The translations under genes were made by a program, and so were the position numbers. A stretch of DNA of 61,954 nucleotides from Sphingosinicella sp. YJ22 (GTDB taxonomy: Bacteria; Pseudomonadota; Alphaproteobacteria; Sphingomonadales; Sphingomonadaceae): positions 1-61,954 of the forward strand of contig NZ_JAANPA010000016.1 of NCBI RefSeq assembly GCF_011320075.1. The letters run 5' to 3'. Of the stretch, positions 49,961 through 56,317 are shown piece by piece. The notes under the pieces are model-generated. The model did no database searches. It had not been told where the DNA came from and was given only the letters and a program-made list of their open reading frames with translations. The first letter of the stretch is position 1, and every line of letters starts with the position of its first letter.

Positions 49961-50142
49961 AATCCTCCCCGGCACGGGGAGGTGGCAGGCCGAAGGCCTG
50001 ACGGAGGGGGCCCCGGGACTCGCTCGGACGGAGGGCCCCCTCCACCATGCTTCGCATGGTCCCCCACCCTCCGCCGGCATTCCACCGGCGCCAGAGCGCC
50101 GGCGGAGCCTTGAAGCCGGCTCCGCCCGTACCGGGGAGGATT
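49961..50142. mobile_element. Palindromic repeat element embedded in the terminase frame
   Basis: Outer inverted ends AATCCTCCCCGG and CCGGGGAGGATT, with internal inverted segments (GGCCGAAGGCC, CTTCGCATGG, GCGCCGGCGGAG). It encodes about 60 low-complexity Pro/Gly/Arg residues between ARV and FVRIVVGVDPP of the terminase, where homologues have a short linker. Elements of this kind usually lie between genes in sphingomonads; it has the look of a non-autonomous insertion. Confidence 0.65.
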
Positions 50143-50565
50143 TTTTCGTTCGCATTGTCGTGGGGGTGGATCCGCCGGCTTCGGAGATGGGGGATGCGTG
50201 CGGGATCGTGGTGTGCGGGCTCGGCGCGGACGGGGTCGGCTATGTGCTCGCCGACGCGTCGGCGGGCGGGCTGTCGCCGGAGGGGTGGGCGCGCAAGGTC
50301 GCCGGGACGGCGGCGGCGTGGGGCGCGGGGCTGGTGGTGGCCGAGGCGAACAATGGCGGGGACATGATCGCGGCGGTGCTTCGCGCGGCGGCGGCGGACC
50401 TCAACGTGAAGCTGGTCCATGCGCGCGGGCACAAGGTGGCTCGGGCGGCGGAGGTGGCGGCGATGTTCGAGGGCAAGCGGGCGCGGTTCGCGGGGACCTT
50501 CCCGGCGCTCGAGGACGAGCTGGTCGGGCTGAGCTACGACCAGCCCTATCAGGGGCCGGGCCGAT

Positions 50566-50602
50566 CGGGTGCCCATCGAAGTGGTACTTCGATGGGGTCC
50601 CG
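50566..50602. repeat. Small palindrome with CGAAGTGGTACTTCG core inside the terminase frame
   Basis: CGGGTGCCCATCGAAGT and ACTTCGATGGGGTCCCG pair around GGT. It adds about 13 codons (GAHRSGTSMGSR) between GRS and PDRADAMVW of the conserved C-terminal motif. It shares its 15-base core with the palindrome after rpsK. Confidence 0.75.
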
Positions 50603-50732
50603 GTCGCCGGACCGCGCCGACGCGATGGTGTGGGCGCTTCGCGCGCTGATGCCCGGCGAGCGACGGGAGCCGGGCGTGCGGGCGCTGTGAGGGCTGCCCG
50701 GAACCGGCGCGGCGCGCTGTCGTTCGAACGGC

Positions 50733-50972
50733 ATGATCTACGCGCTCTTGCCCGCCGCCGTCCTCGGCATGGTCGCATACATGTTCTGGCGCGCCGCCTT
50801 CGGCATGCGCAGGGAGCGCGTCCGCAACCAGCGCGAGGCGACTCGCGGGCGCCATGCCTTCACCCGGATGCACCGCGCGCGGATGCTCCTCCAGCGCGCC
50901 TTCGGCACCCCCGAGGACCCCGTGTGCGAGCCCGAGCTGCTCGAGCGGCTGGGCGCGCGCCGCGACACTTGA
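50733..50972 (+). CDS. Small membrane-anchored protein, possibly phage-derived
   Basis: 79 residues. One N-terminal TM helix (IYALLPAAVLGMVAYMFWRA) precedes a long basic helix (RRERVRNQREATRGRH) and an acidic end (DPVCEPELLERLGARRD). No family recognised. Its stop overlaps the next start (ATGA type), so they are coupled. It lies 42 bases after the terminase remnant. Confidence 0.55.
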   Translation: MIYALLPAAVLGMVAYMFWRAAFGMRRERVRNQREATRGRHAFTRMHRARMLLQRAFGTPEDPVCEPELLERLGARRDT

Positions 50973-51292
50973 TGCCGAACGGGGGCTTCAGGCCGACCGC
51001 GAAGATGGCCGAGAATGCGCGGCTCGGGCTGGAGCTGCGCGAGCGGTTCGGGCGTGGCGGCACCGAGGTCGGCGTGGCGCGGGCGCGCCAGCTCGCGGCG
51101 CGCGAGGCGCTGGCGCCGGCCGACATCAAGTCGATGTACAGCTATTTCGCCCGCCACGCGGTCGACAAGAACACCACCCGGCACCTGTGGGGGTCGACCG
51201 AGGACCCGTCCGCCGGGTTCATCGCCTGGCTGCTGTGGGGCGGCGACGAAGGCAAGCAGTGGGTGGACGAGCAGCGGGCGACGCTGGGCTGA
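50972..51292 (+). CDS. Phage-type small protein of unknown function
   Basis: 106 residues: KMAENARLGLELRERFGRGG, EVGVARARQLAAREALAPAD, MYSYFARHAVDKNT and SAGFIAWLLWGGDEGKQWVD. This pattern (RGGTxVGxARARxL... SFFxRHxVDK... IAWLLWGGDxG) is one I associate with small phage or plasmid-encoded proteins and with tails of some phage structural proteins. Its role is unknown. It appears intact, unlike the terminase, and overlaps the preceding gene. Confidence 0.7.
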   Translation: MPNGGFRPTAKMAENARLGLELRERFGRGGTEVGVARARQLAAREALAPADIKSMYSYFARHAVDKNTTRHLWGSTEDPSAGFIAWLLWGGDEGKQWVDEQRATLG

Positions 51293-51454
51293 GGACGCTG
51301 CCGCGGCCTTGACTTTGCCGGGCATTTCGGGTCTAGGGCGCGCGTCCGGCGGGGCCTCAGGCGTCCGCTGTTTTCATATATGGGTATGGGCCGTCCCCTT
51401 CGACGGCCTGGCCGGGCTTACCTGACACGGAGCCCGTACGAACGGAGAAGAGAC

Positions 51455-51877
51455 ATGCGTCATCGCGTCGGCGGCCGCAAGCTGCAGCGTACTTCCAGCC
51501 ATCGCGCGGCCCTGTTCCGCAACATGGCCGCGGCCCTCATCAAGCACGAGCAGATCACCACGACGGTGGCCAAGGCCAAGGAGCTTCGGCCCTATGTCGA
51601 GAAGCTGATCACGCTCGCCAAGAAGGGCGGCCTTTCCAACCGCCGCCTCGCCCATGCCCGGCTGCTCGACGACGCCCAGCTGGTGAAGCTGTTCGACACG
51701 CTGGCGCCGCGCTACGCGGAGCGCAACGGCGGCTACACCCGCATCATCAAGGCCGGCATCCGCGCCTCGGACGCCGCCCCGATCGCGATCATCGAGCTGG
51801 TCGACCGCGACACCTCGGCCAAGGGCCAAGACAGCGGTCCGGTCCAGAGCGACGAGGATTTCGACGAGGCCGCGTAA
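51455..51877 (+). CDS. rplQ: 50S ribosomal protein L17
   Basis: 140 residues. Tunnel-exit rim protein. [40 protein letters not shown] and [20 protein letters not shown] are diagnostic; an acidic tail of about 20 residues follows. ATG 51455 follows GGAGAAGAGAC. It is detached from rpoA by 3.6 kb, so it needs its own promoter; none stands out in the 162 bases upstream. Confidence 0.98.
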   Translation: MRHRVGGRKLQRTSSHRAALFRNMAAALIKHEQITTTVAKAKELRPYVEKLITLAKKGGLSNRRLAHARLLDDAQLVKLFDTLAPRYAERNGGYTRIIKAGIRASDAAPIAIIELVDRDTSAKGQDSGPVQSDEDFDEAA

Positions 51878-51900
51878 GCGCCGCTTCGGCACCGAACCTG

Positions 51901-51933
51901 AAAAGGGCTCGCGGGTAACCGCGGGCCCTTTTT
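51901..51933 (+). terminator. Intrinsic terminator after rplQ
   Basis: AAAAGGGCTCGCGG and CCGCGGGCCCTTTTT pair around TAA, ending in a T-run. Confidence 0.85.
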
Positions 51934-51993
51934 CGTTGCCTTCGCTGTCGATCGGGCGCACAGTTGAACGATCGATCAAGAGGAGGGGCTCTC

Positions 51994-52404
51994 ATGGACG
52001 ATGTGACGACGACGCGGGGCGCGGTGCCCGCCTGGTATTGGGTCGTGGCGGGGCTCGCCCTGTTGTGGGAAGGCATGGGCTGCGCGGTCTATCTGATGCA
52101 GACGATGACTCCGGAAGGCCAGCGCGAGGCCGGCTATGCGGCGATGGCGAGCTGGCAATGGGGCGTGTTCGCGGTGGCGGTGTGGACCGGCCTGATCGGC
52201 GCGGTCGGGCTGCTGCTGAGGAAGAGCTGGGCGACGCTGTTCCTGCTCCTATCGCTGGTCGCGGCGGCGTTCCAATATGGCTATGCCGCGGTGCAGGGCA
52301 CGCTGACACCGGCGGACACGCCGATGGCGGCGGCGATCATCATCGTCGGCGGCGGCGTTCTCCTGTTCGCGCACATCGCGCGGAGGCGCGGCTGGCTCGG
52401 CTAA
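51994..52404 (+). CDS. Four-TM membrane protein, function unknown
   Basis: 136 residues with AGGAGGGG ahead of ATG 51994. Four hydrophobic helices: WYWVVAGLALLWEGMGCAVY, WQWGVFAVAVWTGLIGAVGL, WATLFLLLSLVAAAFQYGY and PMAAAIIIVGGGVLLFAHIA. It resembles small hypothetical membrane proteins common in sphingomonads; no activity is known. A single gene between rplQ and the peptidase. Confidence 0.72.
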   Translation: MDDVTTTRGAVPAWYWVVAGLALLWEGMGCAVYLMQTMTPEGQREAGYAAMASWQWGVFAVAVWTGLIGAVGLLLRKSWATLFLLLSLVAAAFQYGYAAVQGTLTPADTPMAAAIIIVGGGVLLFAHIARRRGWLG

Positions 52405-52487
52405 GTCCCGGCCGGCGCAAGCTTTGACTCGGGTGGGGCGGGTGCTAGACCCCCGCCCCACAACCAGAACCGAGAGAGAGCTTGCCG

Positions 52488-54659
52488 ATGCGCCGTGCCC
52501 TGTTGTGCCTGACCGCCCTATCCGTTGCCGTTTCGCCGTTCGCGGTCGCCGCCCAGCAGAGCTCGACCGCCGCCGCGGCCCGGATCGCCTACCCCGAGAC
52601 GGCGCGTGAAAATGTGGTCGACACCCAGTTCGGGGTCGCGGTCCAGGATCCCTATCGCTGGCTCGAGAATGACGTCCGCCAGGACCCTCGGGTGCGCCAG
52701 TGGGTGACCGCCCAGAACCAGGTCACCAACGCCTTCCTCGCCCAGCTGCCGCACCGCGACGCGTTCCGAGCCCGCATGCGCGAGCTCTACGATTATGAGC
52801 GGTTCAGCGTGCCGCAGAAGGCCGGAAGCCGCTATTTCTACACCCGCAATGACGGCCTCCAGAACCAGTCGGTGCTCTATGTCCGCGACGGACTCACCGG
52901 CGCCCAGCGCCAGCTGATCGACCCCAATAGCTGGAGCCAGGACGGCGCCACCGCGCTGGCCGAATGGGAGCCGTCGAAGGATGGCCGCTACGTCGCCTAT
53001 GGCGTGCAGGAAGGCGGCACCGACTGGCGCATCATCCGGGTGCTCGACGCGGCGACCGGCCGGGTGCTCGACGACGAGGTGCGCTGGGCCAAGTTCACCG
53101 GAATCGAGTGGGCCAGGGACGGCAGCGGCTTCTACTATTCGCGCTTCCCCGAGCCGACCGCCGCCCAGCAGTTCCAGTCGACCAACGAGAACCACGCCAT
53201 CTACTTCCACCGCATCGGCACGCCGCAGAGCGAGGACCGGCTGGTCTTCGCCCAGCCCGACCGGCCGCGGCTCAGCAACAATGGCGAGGTCACCGACGAC
53301 GGCCGCTGGCTGATCGTCTATTCGAACGAGGGCACCGACGCCCGCTACGAGATCACGCTGATCGACCTCACCCAGCCGAACGCGCAGCCGCGGCGGATCG
53401 TGAGCGAGGCGCAGAACGACTGGTCCTATCTCGGCAACCAGGGCACCCGCTTCTACTGGCAGACCAACAAGGACGCGCCGCGCCAGCGGGTGGTGGCGAT
53501 GGACATCGCCAATCCCGCCGCGCTGACCGAGATCGTCGCGGAGGACGCAGCGACGCTCCAGGGCGCGTCGATCGTCGGCGACCGGCTGGTCCTGCGCTAC
53601 CTCGCCGACGCCAAGAGCGAGGTGCGCACCTTCGACCTCACCGGCCGCCGTCTCGGCACCGTCGCCCTGCCCGGAATCGGCACCGCCAGCGGCTTCTCCG
53701 GCGACATGAGCGACAGCGAGACCTTCTACTCCTTCGCCAGCTTCAACTCGCCGGGCGCGATCTACCGCTATGACAGCCGCACCGGCGAGAGCACGGTGTT
53801 CGCCCAGCCCGAGGTCGCCTTCGATCCGGCGCGCTACGAGGTCCGCCAGGTCTTCTACAATTCCAAGGACGGCACCCGGGTGCCGATGTTCCTGGTCCAC
53901 CGCCGCGACCTCGACACCAGCCGGCCGCAGCCGACCCTGCTCTACGGCTATGGCGGCTTCAACGCGCCGGAGCTGCCGCGCTACCAGCCCAAGTGGATGA
54001 CCTGGGTCGACATGGGCGGCGTGCTCGCGGTCGCCAACATCCGCGGCGGCGGCGAATATGGCCAGGCGTGGCACGACGCCGGCCGCCTCGCCAACAAGCA
54101 GAACGTGTTCGACGACTTCATCGGCGCGGGCGAATATCTGATCCGTGAGGGCGTCACCACAAACCGCCAGCTCGCGGTCGAGGGCCGCTCCAATGGCGGG
54201 CTCCTGGTCGGCGCGGTCGTCAACCAGCGGCCGGACCTGTTCGCAGCTGCGCTGCCGACCGTGGGCGTGATGGACATGCTTCGCTTCGACCGCTTCACGG
54301 CGGGCCGCTACTGGGTCGACGATTACGGCTATCCGAACCGCGAGGCGGACTTCCGGACGCTCTACGCCTATTCGCCGTACCACAATATCCGGACCAACGT
54401 GTCCTACCCGCCGATCCTGGTGACCACGGCGGACACCGACGACCGCGTCGTCCCGGGCCACAGCTTCAAATATGTCGCGGCGCTTCAGAATGCCGATCCG
54501 AACGGAGCCCCGCACCTGATCCGGATCGAGACGCGCGCCGGCCACGGCTCGGGCAAGCCGACCGACAAGCAGATCGAGGAATATTCCGACATGTACGCGT
54601 TCATCGCGCACTTCACCGGAATGGCGGTGCCGACCCGCCGCGCCGGCGAGCGGGGCTGA
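52488..54659 (+). CDS. Prolyl oligopeptidase family (S9A) serine peptidase, exported
   Basis: 723 residues. A signal peptide (LLCLTALSVAVSPFAVAAQ) sends it to the periplasm. The N-terminal beta-propeller (about 75-430) gates access to the alpha/beta-hydrolase domain. The nucleophile Ser lies in EGRSNGGLLVGAVVNQRPDL, the Asp in TADTDDRVVPGHSFKYVAAL and the His in TRAGHGSGKPTDKQ. It cleaves short proline-containing peptides. ATG 52488 is preferred over a TTG two codons upstream. Fits a peptide-scavenging role with the M16 and M20 enzymes nearby. Confidence 0.96.
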   Translation: MRRALLCLTALSVAVSPFAVAAQQSSTAAAARIAYPETARENVVDTQFGVAVQDPYRWLENDVRQDPRVRQWVTAQNQVTNAFLAQLPHRDAFRARMRELYDYERFSVPQKAGSRYFYTRNDGLQNQSVLYVRDGLTGAQRQLIDPNSWSQDGATALAEWEPSKDGRYVAYGVQEGGTDWRIIRVLDAATGRVLDDEVRWAKFTGIEWARDGSGFYYSRFPEPTAAQQFQSTNENHAIYFHRIGTPQSEDRLVFAQPDRPRLSNNGEVTDDGRWLIVYSNEGTDARYEITLIDLTQPNAQPRRIVSEAQNDWSYLGNQGTRFYWQTNKDAPRQRVVAMDIANPAALTEIVAEDAATLQGASIVGDRLVLRYLADAKSEVRTFDLTGRRLGTVALPGIGTASGFSGDMSDSETFYSFASFNSPGAIYRYDSRTGESTVFAQPEVAFDPARYEVRQVFYNSKDGTRVPMFLVHRRDLDTSRPQPTLLYGYGGFNAPELPRYQPKWMTWVDMGGVLAVANIRGGGEYGQAWHDAGRLANKQNVFDDFIGAGEYLIREGVTTNRQLAVEGRSNGGLLVGAVVNQRPDLFAAALPTVGVMDMLRFDRFTAGRYWVDDYGYPNREADFRTLYAYSPYHNIRTNVSYPPILVTTADTDDRVVPGHSFKYVAALQNADPNGAPHLIRIETRAGHGSGKPTDKQIEEYSDMYAFIAHFTGMAVPTRRAGERG

Positions 54660-54696
54660 GCGGACCAAATCGCCACTTCGTGATTTCAGTATCGTT

Positions 54697-55512
54697 GTGT
54701 CGGAAGTTGAAAGTGTGTGGGCGTGGCGGCGGCGGCTTCGGTCGCTCCGCTTCCATGCCCGGGTCGCGCTCGGCCGCGGGCGGCTGCCCAACGCGCTGAT
54801 CGTCGGCGCGGCGAAATCGGGGACGAGCAGCCTCTACGCCTGGCTCGCCCAGCATCCCGGCGTGTGCGTGCCGAAGACCAAGGAACTTCGCTTCTTCGAC
54901 AATCAGTGGAGCAAGGGCGCGCGCTGGTATGCGGCCTGCTTCGAGCCTCGGCCGAGGCAGAGCGTGGTCCTGGAAGCGACTCCAAATTACTTCCCCCACC
55001 CGCTCGCGCCGGAGCGGGTCCGGGCGCTCCTGCCCGACGCCAAGCTCATCTTCCTTCTGCGCGAGCCGGTGAGCCGGACCTATTCCCACCACCAATATCG
55101 GCTGGCGCGCGGCGAAGAGGCCCTGTCGTTCGGGGAGGCGCTGGCGCAGGAGGAAGCGCGGCTCGACGGGGCGGAGGAGGTGCAGCGGCAAGGCGGCGTC
55201 TCGAAGGCGTTCAACACCCACAATTATCTCTATACGAGCGGCTACGCGCAGCTGCTGGAACGCTGGCTGGCGCGCTTCCCGCGCGACCAACTCCTGTTCC
55301 TCAAGGCCGAAGACCTGTTCGACCGGCCGGCGACGGTGACCCGCCAGGTGCTCGACTTTCTCGGGCTCCCCCCTGCCCCCGGTCTCGACCTGACCCCGCG
55401 CAACCAGCTCGATTATCCTCCGCTTTCGCGAGCGTCCGAGGCGCAATTGAAGGAACGGTTCGACGGCTCCAACCGGCGGGTCGCCGAGCTCACCGGGATC
55501 AGCTGGCCGTAA
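54697..55512 (+). CDS. Sulfotransferase domain protein
   Basis: 271 residues. PAPS-dependent sulfotransferase fold: the 5'-phosphosulfate loop is IVGAAKSGTSSLYAWL (residues 35-50) and the 3'-phosphate site FLLREPVSRTYSHHQYRLAR (about 120-140). KTKELRFFDNQW and ATPNYFPHPLAPERVR match bacterial heparan-type sulfotransferases. It may sulfate a surface glycan or lipid; the acceptor is unknown. GTG 54697 lacks a clear ribosome site, and a GTG six codons later is possible. Confidence 0.88.
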   Translation: MSEVESVWAWRRRLRSLRFHARVALGRGRLPNALIVGAAKSGTSSLYAWLAQHPGVCVPKTKELRFFDNQWSKGARWYAACFEPRPRQSVVLEATPNYFPHPLAPERVRALLPDAKLIFLLREPVSRTYSHHQYRLARGEEALSFGEALAQEEARLDGAEEVQRQGGVSKAFNTHNYLYTSGYAQLLERWLARFPRDQLLFLKAEDLFDRPATVTRQVLDFLGLPPAPGLDLTPRNQLDYPPLSRASEAQLKERFDGSNRRVAELTGISWP

Positions 55513-55627
55513 ACCCAAGCTGAACGCCAGCAATACGAAGGGTTCAGTCGGGGATCAGCCGGCGCATGGCATATCCTGCCCAGCATTGCCCGAGTCCGCT
55601 CGGGCGGGGGCGTATAGGAGGCCAGTC

Positions 55628-56167
55628 ATGACGCGTATCACCAAGATCCTCGGCGGCATCGCCACTGCCGGCTTGCTCGCGACCGCCAGCCCGGCGGGCG
55701 CGCAGCCTTATCCCTATCCCTATGACGACCGCGACGACGGCATCAGCGCGCGCGACATCGCCGGCGCGGTGGCGGCGGTCGGGGCGATCGCCGGCGCGGT
55801 CAACGCCGTCACCGGCCGCGGCTACGCGCCTTATGGCGGCTACGGCTATCCGCAGAGCTACGGCTATCAGCAGCCGGGCTATGGCTACGGCTATCCGAAC
55901 GCCGGCTACGGCTCCAATTACGGCTATGCCGGGGGCGGCTACGGCTATGGCGCGGCGGCGAACAGCTGCGGCGCCGAGGCCCAGCGCTATGCCCGCGGCG
56001 GCCAGGTCCGGGTCACCGACGTCGACCAGGTGTCGGGCGGCCGCTTCCGGGTCCGCGGCACCTTCGACGAGCTTCGCCACGACCGCTACGGCCGAATCCG
56101 CACCGACCGCGAGGGCTTCAGCTGCCTCGCCTTCGGCGACGGCCGGATTTTGGATTTCGACAGGTAA
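55628..56167 (+). CDS. Exported Gly/Tyr-rich repeat protein
   Basis: 179 residues. A signal peptide (ITKILGGIATAGLLATASPA then GAQ) is followed by ISARDIAGAVAAVGAIAGAV, then about 50 residues of GYGYP/GYG repeats. A C-terminal domain follows with SCGAEAQRYARGGQVRVTDV and GTFDELRHDRYGRI, ending FGDGRILDFDR; two Cys could pair. Similar Gly-Tyr exported proteins are common in sphingomonads, with unknown, perhaps envelope-structural, function. ATG 55628 follows AGGAGG. Confidence 0.8.
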   Translation: MTRITKILGGIATAGLLATASPAGAQPYPYPYDDRDDGISARDIAGAVAAVGAIAGAVNAVTGRGYAPYGGYGYPQSYGYQQPGYGYGYPNAGYGSNYGYAGGGYGYGAAANSCGAEAQRYARGGQVRVTDVDQVSGGRFRVRGTFDELRHDRYGRIRTDREGFSCLAFGDGRILDFDR

Positions 56168-56180
56168 GACAGCAGGCTTC

Positions 56181-56314
56181 AGCCCCTCCTCTTCAGAGGA
56201 GGGGCTGGGGTGGTGGCGAGCCACAGGCGAGCTTCAAGGCGGCTGCGCCGCCTGCGCGAGCCGAGGCTCGCGCCCCCACCCCTTGATCCCCTCCCCTGAA
56301 GGGGAGGGGTTTTT
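56181..56314. repeat. Double-hairpin intergenic repeat between convergent genes
   Basis: Left hairpin AGCCCCTCCTC-TTCA-GAGGAGGGGCT (56181-56206); right hairpin CCCCTCCCC-TGAA-GGGGAGGGG (56288-56309) followed by TTTTTC. The centre carries GGGTGGTGGCGAGCCACAGG and its imperfect inverse. The right hairpin ends four bases before the M16 stop and would work as a terminator on the plus strand. Confidence 0.85.
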
Positions 56315-56317
56315 CTT

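Larger units (their letters stand above)
49425..50690 (+). pseudogene. Large terminase / phage DNA-packaging ATPase, N-terminally truncated
   Basis: The genuine frame runs from about 49425 (VRIALVAASLDEARRVMVEG) to 50690. Seen: Walker B-like DFAWCDELAKW, coupling motif VTTTPRRGAAL, and nuclease acids in VVGVDPPASEMGDACG, VVAEANNGGDM and SPDRADAMVWALRAL. The GxGKT Walker A and the preceding 60-80 residues are missing, and no plausible start exists near the junction. A palindromic element (49961-50142) and a smaller one (50566-50602) are embedded without closing the frame. It resembles COG5323-type gene-transfer-agent terminases and is probably inactive. Confidence 0.7.

Noticed and set aside
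52518-54791. 757-codon minus-strand frame opposite the prolyl oligopeptidase
   Set aside because: Shadow frame; the plus strand has signal peptide and catalytic triad.
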